NCBI GenBank assembly: GCA_031274335.1
Contig: JAISQG010000011.1
Coordinates: 1 to 6,450 of the forward strand
Reading direction: 5' to 3'
Source: Gracilibacteraceae bacterium
GTDB lineage: Bacteria; Bacillota; Desulfitobacteriia; Desulfitobacteriales; Syntrophobotulaceae
Length of the DNA: 6,450 nucleotides
Part shown: piece by piece, positions 1 to 6,072 of the stretch
How positions within the stretch are numbered: position 1 is the stretch's first letter
Layout of the letters: every line of letters starts with the position of its first letter
Position numbers and translations under genes: made by a program
Notes under the pieces: generated by a model
Seen by the model: the letters and a program-made list of their open reading frames with translations, nothing else
Told to the model about the DNA's origin: nothing
The model's database searches: none

Positions 1-216
1 TTTTTGATGCCGCCTTCGCTTGAAGAATTGGAGGCGAGATTCCGCGGCCGGGGCACGGACAGCGAGAAAGCACTGGCGGAGAGGATGGCGCTCGCGGCGG
101 AGGAGATGAAAGCAGCCGCGGAATATGACTTTGTGGTAGTAAACGATGATCTGACCCGGACGGTGGACGAAGTCCGGCGAATCATCGCGGCGCGGAAAAA
201 GGAGGGCAAAAATTGA
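1..216 (+). CDS. gmk: Guanylate kinase, C-terminal part (5' end outside window)
   Basis: Guanylate kinase transfers phosphate from ATP to GMP (or dGMP), giving GDP for RNA, DNA and (p)ppGpp synthesis in the cytoplasm. Only the last 71 residues are in the window, and the reading frame is already open at base 1. Visible family marks are the PPSLEEL stretch right at the start, the lid motif RGTDSE, and the YDFVVVNDDL strand near the C-terminus that carries the conserved Asn-Asp pair. A charged tail (AARKKEGKN) closes the protein, as usual. The stop codon overlaps the TTG start of rpoZ, and this gmk–rpoZ pairing is common in Bacillota. The Met codon at 7 is internal, not the start. The identification is secure; the catalytic P-loop cannot be examined because it lies upstream of the window. 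Confidence 0.95.
   Translation, partial: FLMPPSLEELEARFRGRGTDSEKALAERMALAAEEMKAAAEYDFVVVNDDLTRTVDEVRRIIAARKKEGKN
199..206 (+). promoter_or_regulatory. Ribosome binding site fixing the TTG start of rpoZ
   Basis: AAGGAGGG sits 6-7 nt before the TTG at 213. The match to the anti-Shine-Dalgarno is near perfect and lies inside the last codons of gmk. It supports the non-ATG start and the 4-nt TTGA overlap with the gmk stop, so omega translation is probably coupled to gmk. Confidence 0.8.
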
Positions 217-401
217 GACAGCCATCGCTGGACGAACTGATGCAGAATGTGGACAGCAAATACACACTCGTCGCGGCTGTGGCCAAACGGGCCAGGTATA
301 TCATGGCTCACAGCACGATTGAGGAAAGCAACGAGATCAAACCTGTGAGCACGGCGCTGAATGAAATGGCCCGAGGCGAACTCATCATCGAAGCGGAATA
401 A
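213..401 (+). CDS. rpoZ: DNA-directed RNA polymerase omega subunit
   Basis: Omega binds the C-terminal tail of the beta' subunit and helps RNA polymerase assemble and stay stable. The protein is 62 residues, at the short end for the family but normal for Bacillota. The family signature is clear: PSLDELM near the N-terminus, then SKYTLVAAVAKRAR (about residues 16-29), the segment that contacts beta', and a later ALNEMARGEL stretch. The start is TTG, chosen because a strong Shine-Dalgarno lies just upstream and no better in-frame ATG exists before the conserved motif. It overlaps the gmk stop by 4 nt and is followed after 16 nt by coaBC, so it sits in the middle of a polycistronic unit. Nothing looks damaged. 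Confidence 0.95.
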   Translation: MRQPSLDELMQNVDSKYTLVAAVAKRARYIMAHSTIEESNEIKPVSTALNEMARGELIIEAE

Positions 402-417
402 CGGAGGCAGGGGGGCA

Positions 418-1626
418 ATGCTCGCAAGCAAACGGATAATCCTGGGCGTGACGGGCGGAATAGCGGTTTATAAGGCCGTGGATCTGGCCAGCCGCCTAAA
501 AAAAGAAGGCGCGGAGGTGCGCGTGATTATGACGGAGGCGGCGGCGGCCTTTGTCCAGCCACTGACTTTTCGCGCCATATCCGGCAATCCTGTGCATTTG
601 CACCGGTTTGAGGAACCGCGCGTTTGGAATGTCGAGCACATCGGCTTGGCGGAAAACGCGGATCTGATAATCGTCGCGCCGGCCACGGCCAATATTTTGG
701 CTTGCATGGCGCTCGGCCGCGCGCCCGATCTGCTTTCCACCGTGCTGCTCGCCGCGCGGGGCCCCATCCTCGTCGCTCCGGCCATGAACACGGCCATGTA
801 TATGCACCCGGCCACACAGGAACATCTGGCTTTGCTGCGCGCGCGCGGCGTCGCCGTCGCCGGCCCGGAAGAAGGCGATTTGGCCTGCGGTTCGGCGGGG
901 GCGGGGCGCATGAGCGAACCGGCGGATATCGTCGCGGCCGCCCGGAGCCTGCTGGAGCGCGGCGGCCGCCTCGCCGGCCGGCGCGCGCTGGTCACGGCCG
1001 GGGGGACGCGGGAGAGGATTGACCCCGTTCGCTACATCGGCAATTTCAGTTCCGGCAAAATGGGTTATGCCGTAGCAGGCGCGCTCGCGGCGGCCGGCGC
1101 CGCAGTGACGCTGGTCAGCGCCCCGGCGGCCTTAAGCGTCCCGCCGGGAGTTCGGCGCGTGGAAGTGGAAAGCGCGCTGCAGATGCGCGAAGCGGTGCTG
1201 GCTGATTTCGCCGGCAGCGACATCGTGGTCATGGCGGCGGCGGTGGCTGATTACCGTCCGGTTGAGCCGGCGGCGCAAAAAATAAAAAAACAGGGCGGGG
1301 ATATAACGCTCACGCTGACCGAGAACCCGGATATACTGGCGGAGCTGGGCCGGCGCAAGCAGAACCGCGTTCTGGTCGCTTTCGCGGCGGAAACAGAGCG
1401 GGGCCGCGAGCGGGCCGAAGCCAAGCTCCGGCGCAAAAACGCCGATTTTATCGTCCTGAATGACGTGACCCGCCCCGGAGCCGGATTCGGCACGGACACA
1501 AATATAGTCGCCTTTCTGTACCCGGAGGGCCAGGCGCGCGAATTTCCCCTTATGAGCAAACAGGAAGTCGCGGAGCGGATAACGGAGGAAATCATCCGTT
1601 TATTTTACAAAGGAGAACGAAAATGA
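418..1626 (+). CDS. coaBC: Bifunctional phosphopantothenoylcysteine decarboxylase / phosphopantothenate–cysteine ligase
   Basis: CoaBC performs two consecutive steps of coenzyme A synthesis: the CoaB half ligates cysteine to 4'-phosphopantothenate (using CTP), and the FMN-dependent CoaC half decarboxylates the product to 4'-phosphopantetheine. The protein is 402 aa, the usual length. CoaC (about residues 1-180) shows [10 protein letters not shown] at 11-20, the active-site His74 in VEHIGL, the PAMN motif at 121-124 and Cys157 in the substrate-clamp segment [13 protein letters not shown]. CoaB (about 188-402) shows [15 protein letters not shown], Asn209 in [19 protein letters not shown] at 273-281, the KIKK lysines at 288-291 and LTENPDIL. 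The ATG at 418 is used because GGAGG (403-407) lies 10 nt upstream and the family begins right there; longer in-frame extensions run back into rpoZ. The stop overlaps the metK start (ATGA). Confidence 0.96.
   Translation: MLASKRIILGVTGGIAVYKAVDLASRLKKEGAEVRVIMTEAAAAFVQPLTFRAISGNPVHLHRFEEPRVWNVEHIGLAENADLIIVAPATANILACMALGRAPDLLSTVLLAARGPILVAPAMNTAMYMHPATQEHLALLRARGVAVAGPEEGDLACGSAGAGRMSEPADIVAAARSLLERGGRLAGRRALVTAGGTRERIDPVRYIGNFSSGKMGYAVAGALAAAGAAVTLVSAPAALSVPPGVRRVEVESALQMREAVLADFAGSDIVVMAAAVADYRPVEPAAQKIKKQGGDITLTLTENPDILAELGRRKQNRVLVAFAAETERGRERAEAKLRRKNADFIVLNDVTRPGAGFGTDTNIVAFLYPEGQAREFPLMSKQEVAERITEEIIRLFYKGERK
1609..1615 (+). promoter_or_regulatory. Ribosome binding site of metK
   Basis: AAAGGAG lies 7 nt upstream of the ATG at 1623, inside the last codons of coaBC. 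With the ATGA stop/start overlap it points to coupled translation of coaBC and metK and settles the metK start. Confidence 0.75.
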
Positions 1627-2810
1627 GCGAATATCTGTTAACATCCGAATCAGTCACGGAAGGGCATCCGGATAAGCTGTGCGACCAGGTGTCCGATGCT
1701 ATTCTTGACGCCATCCTGAGCGAAGACCGGGACGCGCGCGTGGCCTGCGAGGCTTTTGCCGCCACGGGCCTCATCCTTGTCGGCGGGGAAATAACCACGA
1801 ACTGCTATGTGGACATACCGCGCGTCGTGCGCGAAACAGTGCGGGAAATCGGCTATACGGACGCGGCCCTTTGTTTTGACGCCAACACCTGCTCTGTCAT
1901 GACCTGCATCAACGAGCAGTCCAGGGACATCGCCCAGGGGGTGGACAACGCCCTGGAAACCCGCGGCGCGGGCAGCGAGGCGGATATAGGCGCAGGGGAT
2001 CAGGGCATGATGTTCGGTTACGCGACGAATGAAACGGAGGCCTATTTGCCGGCGCCGATTTATTTCGCCCACAGCCTGGCCCGCAGGCTGACGGCGGCGC
2101 GCAAAAGCGGGGAACTGCCCTGGCTGCGCCCGGACGGCAAAACCCAGGTGACGGTGGCCTATGAAGAAGGCCGGCCCGTGCGGATTGACACTATCGTGGT
2201 TTCGGCCCAGCACGCCCCAGAGGTTTCCCAAGAGCAGATCAGAAAAGACATCATGCGCCATGTGGTGGAGCCTGTTTTGCCGGCCTCTTTGCTCACGGGC
2301 GGCACAAAATACTTCGTCAATCCGACTGGGCGTTTTGTCATCGGCGGCCCGCAGGGCGACACGGGCCTCACGGGGCGCAAAATCATCGTGGACACTTACG
2401 GCGGCTTGGCCCGGCATGGCGGCGGCTGCTTCTCCGGCAAGGATCCGACGAAGGTTGACCGTTCCGGAGCTTACGCCGCGCGCTACGCGGCGAAAAACAT
2501 CGTGGCGGCGGGACTGGCGGAGCGGTGCGAATTGCAGCTTGCTTACGCCATCGGCGTGGCCCAGCCCGTTTCCGTCAACGTGAACACCTTTGGCACGGGA
2601 CACGCCGCCGACAAGGATATTGAGACGCTGGTGCGCAAAAATTTCGACCTGCGCCCGCGCGCCATCATCGACATGCTTGACCTGCGCCGCCCCATCTATA
2701 AGCAAACGGCGGCCTACGGCCATTTTGGCCGCACAGACCTTGACCTGCCCTGGGAAAAAACGGATCGCGCAAACGACCTGCAAGACCAGGCCGGCTTGAA
2801 TTCGCGCTAG
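1623..2810 (+). CDS. metK: S-adenosylmethionine synthetase (methionine adenosyltransferase)
   Basis: MetK joins methionine and ATP to make S-adenosylmethionine, the main methyl donor, releasing phosphate and pyrophosphate. It is a Mg2+/K+-dependent tetramer in the cytoplasm. The protein is 395 aa, normal for the family. Motifs in order: [18 protein letters not shown] with catalytic His15 and metal-binding Asp17, Glu43 for K+, [12 protein letters not shown] at 124-134 (adenine/methionine-binding signature), [17 protein letters not shown] with Arg252 and Lys253, and the P-loop-like [12 protein letters not shown] at 266-277 with Lys273, Lys277 and Asp279. The C-terminus keeps [12 protein letters not shown]. 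An oddity is Cys269 in the glycine-rich signature, where the family almost always has Ala; the flanking DRSGAY also differs from the common DRSAAY. These do not touch the catalytic residues, so the enzyme should be active. It overlaps coaBC by 4 nt. Confidence 0.97.
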   Translation: MSEYLLTSESVTEGHPDKLCDQVSDAILDAILSEDRDARVACEAFAATGLILVGGEITTNCYVDIPRVVRETVREIGYTDAALCFDANTCSVMTCINEQSRDIAQGVDNALETRGAGSEADIGAGDQGMMFGYATNETEAYLPAPIYFAHSLARRLTAARKSGELPWLRPDGKTQVTVAYEEGRPVRIDTIVVSAQHAPEVSQEQIRKDIMRHVVEPVLPASLLTGGTKYFVNPTGRFVIGGPQGDTGLTGRKIIVDTYGGLARHGGGCFSGKDPTKVDRSGAYAARYAAKNIVAAGLAERCELQLAYAIGVAQPVSVNVNTFGTGHAADKDIETLVRKNFDLRPRAIIDMLDLRRPIYKQTAAYGHFGRTDLDLPWEKTDRANDLQDQAGLNSR

Positions 2811-2840
2811 GGAGCCGCTGCAACGAGGATCCGGACGCAG

Positions 2841-2846
2841 AAGGAG
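2841..2846 (+). promoter_or_regulatory. Ribosome binding site deciding the start of the ACT protein
   Basis: AAGGAG is 7 nt from the ATG at 2854 but only 1 nt from the in-frame GTG at 2848. Spacing therefore favours the ATG, making the protein two residues shorter than the longest reading frame. Confidence 0.7.
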
Positions 2847-2853
2847 TGTGAAT

Positions 2854-3261
2854 ATGCAGCAAATATCCATTTTTCTGGAAAACGCCAAAGGCCGTCTGGC
2901 CCAGGTTTTGAACAAAATGGCGGAACTGGACGTGAATATCCGGGCGCTTACCCTGGCGGATACCAAAGATTTCGGTGTCCTGCGCGTTATAGTGGACGAT
3001 CCGGAGGCCGTAGCGCAAAAACTGAGAGACAATAACTGCGTGGTCAAAATCACGCCGGTCTGGGTGCTCAAAGTGCCGGACCGTCCGGGGGGACTGGCGG
3101 ACATCCTCGGCAAGCTCGTGGCCGAAGGCGTGGTCGTGGAATATATGTACGCTTTTGTGGAGACGAACGGAGCTTTTGCCCAGGTCGTGCTGCGTGTGCG
3201 CGACCGGGAGATCATGGAGCAGGCCGTGCGGAAACACGATTTGGGCGAGGAAGTCAGGTGA
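2854..3261 (+). CDS. Tandem ACT-domain protein (small-molecule-binding regulator)
   Basis: This 135-aa protein consists of almost nothing but two ACT domains, about residues 3-66 and 70-130. The first begins QQISIFLEN and has the GRLAQVLNKMAELDVNI helix; the second begins VWVLKVPDRPGG, with the DRPGG turn (76-80) where ACT domains typically bind amino acids, followed by LADILGKLVAEGVVVEYMY. There is no attached catalytic domain or DNA-binding motif. Free-standing double-ACT proteins of this kind are common in Bacillota and are usually supposed to sense amino acids or partner with a neighbouring enzyme; the ligand here is unknown. Its stop codon directly abuts the start of the aminotransferase gene, with no gap, so the two are very likely co-translated and might act on the same amino acid. 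The gap from metK is 43 nt, with no terminator or promoter visible. Confidence 0.88.
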   Translation: MQQISIFLENAKGRLAQVLNKMAELDVNIRALTLADTKDFGVLRVIVDDPEAVAQKLRDNNCVVKITPVWVLKVPDRPGGLADILGKLVAEGVVVEYMYAFVETNGAFAQVVLRVRDREIMEQAVRKHDLGEEVR

Positions 3262-4428
3262 ATGGTGCATTTCGCGGCTCGAATGGATCAGTTTTCGCTG
3301 GGAGTGTTCAACCGGCTGGCTGATATAAAACAGGAAGTTTTGCGCGAAGGGAAGCGGGTCATTGATTTTGGCGTCGGGGCGCCGAATATTCCGCCTGCGC
3401 CCCATGTGATCGAGGCGCTTTGTCGCGCGGCGGCGAAGGGGGAAAACTATACCTACGCCCTCAACGATTTGCCCGCTTTGGCCGAGGCGGCCGCCGGCTG
3501 GTACAGGCGGCGTTTTGGCGTGACGATTGACCCGGAGACGGAAGTCACGTCTCTTTTCGGCTCGCAGGACGGATTGGCGCACCTCTGCCTCACGCTCGCC
3601 GATCCGGGCGATACGGTGCTCGTGCCCGAACCCTGCTACCCCATTTTCGCGGACGGGCCGCGCCTTGCCGGAGCGGAAGTAGTTTTTATGCCGCAGCGGC
3701 CGGAAAACAACTGGCTGATAGATTTGGACGCCATTCCGCCTGAAACGGCGCGGCGGGCCAAGCTGATGATCGTTTGTTACCCGAACAATCCGACCGCGGC
3801 CGTGGCGCCGCCGGATTTTTACGCCAAACTCGCCGCTTTCGCACGCGAATACGATATTGCCGTGCTGCATGACAACGCTTACTGCGAAATGGTCTTCGAC
3901 GGCGGGCGGACGGGCAGCTTCCTGAGCGCGCCGGGAGCGCGGGACGTCGGAGTGGAATTCAACTCGCTCTCCAAGACGTATGGACTGGCCGGCAGCCGCA
4001 TCGGGTTCGCCCTGGGAAATCGTGAAATGATCGCCCGGCTGAAACTGCTGAAGTCCAATATCGATTTCGGAGTTTTCCTGCCCGTGCAAATGGCGGCTCT
4101 TGCCGCGCTGACCGGGCCGCAGGACTGCGTGGCCGCGGCCTGCGCCGCCTATGAGCGGCGGCGCGATCTGCTGGCGGCGGAGTTCACGCGCGCCGGCTGG
4201 CGGATTGATCCCTCGCCCGCGACGATGTTTATCTGGGCCAAAATACCGCCCGGTTTTAAGGGGAGCGAGCATTTTGCCGGGGAACTCGTGCGGATTGCCG
4301 GCGTCATGGTCATCCCCGGCACGGCTTTCGGACCTTCCGGGGAAGGGTATGCTCGTGTGGCGCTAGTTCGCGGTGAGGAGGAAATCGCCGCCGCCGCCGC
4401 CGCGATAAAGGCGAGCGGCCTGTTTTAG
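3262..4428 (+). CDS. PLP-dependent class I/II aminotransferase, LL-diaminopimelate aminotransferase-like
   Basis: This 388-aa cytoplasmic enzyme is a fold type I aminotransferase. PLP-binding marks are NNPT (175-178, Asn of the cofactor pocket), DNAY (Asp204 to the pyridine nitrogen, Tyr207), SLSKTYG with Schiff-base Lys238, and Arg246 in GSRIGF. Arg365 in YARVALVR is the expected carboxylate-binding arginine. The segments VLHDNAYCEMVFDG, DVGVEFNSLSKTY and KSNIDFGVFLPVQ resemble the DapL family, which makes LL-diaminopimelate from tetrahydrodipicolinate for lysine and cell-wall synthesis; the related aspartate- and alanine-type enzymes remain possible. The usual GWRIGF is SRIGF here (Ser for Trp). 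The ATG at 3262 is preferred because GAGGAAG (3247-3253) lies 8 nt upstream, while the later ATG at 3283 has no ribosome site. Directly preceded by the ACT gene, and 3 nt from the next gene. Confidence 0.88.
   Translation: MVHFAARMDQFSLGVFNRLADIKQEVLREGKRVIDFGVGAPNIPPAPHVIEALCRAAAKGENYTYALNDLPALAEAAAGWYRRRFGVTIDPETEVTSLFGSQDGLAHLCLTLADPGDTVLVPEPCYPIFADGPRLAGAEVVFMPQRPENNWLIDLDAIPPETARRAKLMIVCYPNNPTAAVAPPDFYAKLAAFAREYDIAVLHDNAYCEMVFDGGRTGSFLSAPGARDVGVEFNSLSKTYGLAGSRIGFALGNREMIARLKLLKSNIDFGVFLPVQMAALAALTGPQDCVAAACAAYERRRDLLAAEFTRAGWRIDPSPATMFIWAKIPPGFKGSEHFAGELVRIAGVMVIPGTAFGPSGEGYARVALVRGEEEIAAAAAAIKASGLF
4387..4401 (+). repeat. Short (GCC)5 trinucleotide run in the aminotransferase gene
   Basis: Five exact GCC copies followed by GCG encode six consecutive alanines in the C-terminal helix of the aminotransferase. 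It is in frame, so slippage would only change the number of alanines. It is most likely a by-product of alanine-rich, GC-rich coding. Confidence 0.6.
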
Positions 4429-4431
4429 GAA

Positions 4432-4968
4432 ATGAGCATCGTTGTTCACCCTTGGGAGCCTGTTTGCGACGCGCGTTCGCGCGTCCTGATTCTCGGCACG
4501 ATTCCCTCGCCCAAATCCCGGGAAGGCGGGTTTTATTACGGGCACCCACAAAATTCTTTCTGGACGGTGCTGGCCCGCGTTCTGGGCGAACGGGCGCCGG
4601 ACGGGATCGCCGCCAAAAAGGAATTTTTGCTGCGTAGCCGGGTGGCGCTCTGGGATGTGCTCCATTCCTGCGAAATAAACGGAGCGGCCGACAGCAGCAT
4701 TCAAAATCCGGTCGTTAATCGCTTTCAGCCTCTGCTGGCTCAAACGGATATCAGGTCGATTTTTACAACCGGCCAAAAGGCGACGGCTTTGTTTAACCGA
4801 TATTGCCGCGCCGAAGCCGGAACGGCCGCGATCTATTTGCCGTCCACCAGCCCGGCAAACCGGGCGGGGCAGGCCGGGCCGGATTTTTTGGCGCAATGGT
4901 TGCAAGTCAAAGCCGCGCTGACGGAGGCCGCCAGGGAGTCGATCAGAATTGACGGAAATTTCGCATAA
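4432..4968 (+). CDS. Family 6 uracil-DNA glycosylase superfamily: hypoxanthine (deoxyinosine)-DNA glycosylase
   Basis: Enzymes of this family remove deaminated bases, chiefly hypoxanthine from deoxyinosine in DNA, starting base excision repair. The 178-aa protein has the expected family layout. Motif 1 is GTIPSPKSREGGFYYGHPQN (22-41), ending in Asn41, the residue that stands in for the catalytic Asp of classical UDGs in family 6. ALWDVL (72-77) forms the core strand region, IFTTGQKA (110-117) the next strand, and LPSTSPAN (136-143) is the DNA-intercalating motif 2. No iron-sulfur cysteine set is present, which separates it from families 4 and 5. It starts 3 nt after the aminotransferase stop, so it depends on upstream transcription; its best ribosome-site candidate, a weak AGGA just before the ATG, is too close to be convincing, which suggests coupled translation. 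It ends 7 bp before the convergent fusion gene. Confidence 0.88.
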   Translation: MSIVVHPWEPVCDARSRVLILGTIPSPKSREGGFYYGHPQNSFWTVLARVLGERAPDGIAAKKEFLLRSRVALWDVLHSCEINGAADSSIQNPVVNRFQPLLAQTDIRSIFTTGQKATALFNRYCRAEAGTAAIYLPSTSPANRAGQAGPDFLAQWLQVKAALTEAARESIRIDGNFA

Positions 4969-4975
4969 TTACAAA

Positions 4976-5905
4976 TCAGTCGTTGATCGCCTCGACGCCC
5001 ATTTGTTTCAGCTTTTCAAGGCTTTCCCGCATGTCCCTCAGTTCCTCCGGGCTGTGGCCCGTCCACTCCGAGACTTCGCCGATTATGCGGAGCGGATCCC
5101 GCGTGCGGTATGATCTCGTGGGGTTGCCGGGAAATTTTTTGTCTGTCAGATTCGGGTCATCCTCAATTTCGCCCGCAGGCTCCACGATGTAGATCCGGCC
5201 CCTTCCTTCGCCCTCCGCGAGTTCCGCCGCCCATGCCGCCGCGGGAAGCGGCGAAGCCGTGAAGTAAACATAGTTAGCTTTTTTGCCCTCGCCATAGTTG
5301 GAACTGTACCCCGGTGTCAGCATATCCCCTATTGACAGGTCGGCCTTTGTGCCGTGATAAAACGGCCCCGCGTCGTCGATTTTTCTTTGCACCCTGATTT
5401 GCAGGCCTTTCATGACGTCCAGCGCCGCCTGATGCAGCTTCGGGTCGTGACTGGCGGTACAATCCGCATCGACGATTATCGGCGTTTCCGGCTGCGCGGT
5501 TTTGGCGAGAACGGCGTTTGAGACGACGCAGATATTCGATACGAGCCCGACCAGCTCAATCCTCTCAAAAAGGGTCGCCTTCAAGTATTCGTACAGCTCA
5601 TTCGAGCCGAAGGTTCGCTTATAAAAGCGTTTGTCGCCGTCTTGCGGCATTTTCGCGGTTTCGCCATAAAGCTCGTGCCCGGCGGTTCCCTCGATGCAGT
5701 GCGGCACGGCCAGATTTTTGCCTTCCTGTGTTTTGAGGTAATCCGCGCCGTGCGTGTCAAACGTGAATACGATGGCGTCGCCCTTGGCGCGGTACTTTCG
5801 GATTTTTTCCGCAATCAGGGAATCCAAGGACTCCGCGCCCGGAAAGCCGAGCGAGCCTGACACAAAATCGTTCTGATAATCGACCACAATCAGGCACCTT
5901 TGCAT
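4976..5905 (-). CDS. Nicotinamidase/isochorismatase-family hydrolase fused to rifampin ADP-ribosyltransferase (Arr)
   Basis: One 309-aa frame encodes two enzymes. Residues 1-172 are an isochorismatase-superfamily cysteine hydrolase of nicotinamidase type: Asp9 (VVDYQNDF), Lys96 (FYKRTFGS) and Cys126 (GLVSNICVVSN) form the expected catalytic triad, and Asp50-Thr-His52 plus His69 (VPHCIEGT) the expected metal site. Residues 179-309 are a whole Arr domain: FYHGTKADL, GDMLTPGYSSNYGE, NYVYFT, GRGRIYIVEP, EDDPNLTDKKFPGNPTRSYR and GEVSEWTGHSPEEL. His184, Tyr214 and Asp249 have exactly the spacing of the His19, Tyr49 and Asp84 known from mycobacterial Arr. Arr transfers ADP-ribose from NAD+ to rifamycins and releases nicotinamide, the substrate of a nicotinamidase. 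The ATG at 5905 is chosen because AGGAGG is 8 nt upstream. Rifampin inactivation is inferred from homology; the natural substrate may differ, and the hydrolase specificity is unproven. Confidence 0.93.
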   Translation of the reverse strand: MQRCLIVVDYQNDFVSGSLGFPGAESLDSLIAEKIRKYRAKGDAIVFTFDTHGADYLKTQEGKNLAVPHCIEGTAGHELYGETAKMPQDGDKRFYKRTFGSNELYEYLKATLFERIELVGLVSNICVVSNAVLAKTAQPETPIIVDADCTASHDPKLHQAALDVMKGLQIRVQRKIDDAGPFYHGTKADLSIGDMLTPGYSSNYGEGKKANYVYFTASPLPAAAWAAELAEGEGRGRIYIVEPAGEIEDDPNLTDKKFPGNPTRSYRTRDPLRIIGEVSEWTGHSPEELRDMRESLEKLKQMGVEAIND

Positions 5906-5913
5906 ACATTTTA

Positions 5914-5919
5914 CCTCCT
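5914..5919 (-). promoter_or_regulatory. Ribosome binding site of the hydrolase–Arr fusion gene
   Basis: On the minus strand AGGAGG lies 8 nt before the ATG at 5905. An out-of-frame ATG lies between them (4 nt before the true start); the hydrolase frame fits family homology and the better spacing. Confidence 0.75.
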
Positions 5920-5954
5920 CGCTGTTTCGCGGCACTATCAAGGAATTTTACAAC

Positions 5955-5983
5955 AGCATACCACCTCGGGGCGATAAAGTAAA
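5955..5983 (-). promoter_or_regulatory. Candidate sigma-A promoter of the hydrolase–Arr gene
   Basis: On the minus strand a -35-like TTTACT (5983-5978) is separated by 17 bp from TATGCT (5960-5955), which is preceded by TGG, an extended -10 element. Transcription would start near 5948, giving a leader of roughly 40 nt that includes the AGGAGG ribosome site. No obvious operator or rifamycin-associated element was recognised. This is a visual match of 4/6 plus 4/6 with the extended TGn, so moderately supported. Confidence 0.5.
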
Positions 5984-6057
5984 GGCATTTCAAATGGAGC
6001 TTTACCTGATGGACACCGTCTATACGAAATACTTCAAGGGCTTAATCCACTATGAAC

Positions 6058-6062
6058 GGAGG
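6058..6062 (+). promoter_or_regulatory. Ribosome binding site of the membrane-anchored sensor gene
   Basis: GGAGG lies 10 nt upstream of the ATG at 6073 and only 3 nt after the in-frame ATG at 6052. It therefore favours the ATG at 6073, which also puts the positively charged MKK at the very N-terminus of the membrane segment. Confidence 0.65.
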
Positions 6063-6072
6063 CATCTTACTT

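Noticed and set aside
361..417. Longer start for coaBC inside rpoZ
   Set aside because: The extra 19 residues overlap rpoZ codons and have no family similarity, while the ATG at 418 has a ribosome site and begins the conserved CoaC N-terminus.
1650..3215. Long minus-strand open frame (521 codons) opposite metK and the ACT gene
   Set aside because: It mirrors the GC-rich codon pattern of metK on the other strand, shows no recognisable domain, and spans two well-identified genes.
2665..4272. Long minus-strand open frame (535 codons) opposite the ACT and aminotransferase genes
   Set aside because: Shadow of the well-supported plus-strand genes; rich in Arg, His and Pro with no family motif.
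4938..4990. Possible bidirectional terminator between the two convergent genes (CGATCA at 4940-4945 and TGATCG at 4984-4989)
   Set aside because: Only a 6-bp stem with a 38-nt loop and no T-run, so it is not a credible intrinsic terminator.
213..5905. Functional link between rpoZ (part of the rifampin target enzyme) and Arr in the same window
   Set aside because: They are about 4.5 kb apart, on opposite strands and in separate transcription units; rifamycins bind the beta subunit, not omega, so proximity is probably coincidence.
6001..6051. Promoter for the sensor gene (TATACG near 6021, TGGACA near 6010)
   Set aside because: No pair of -35 and -10 elements has acceptable spacing, so no call is made.
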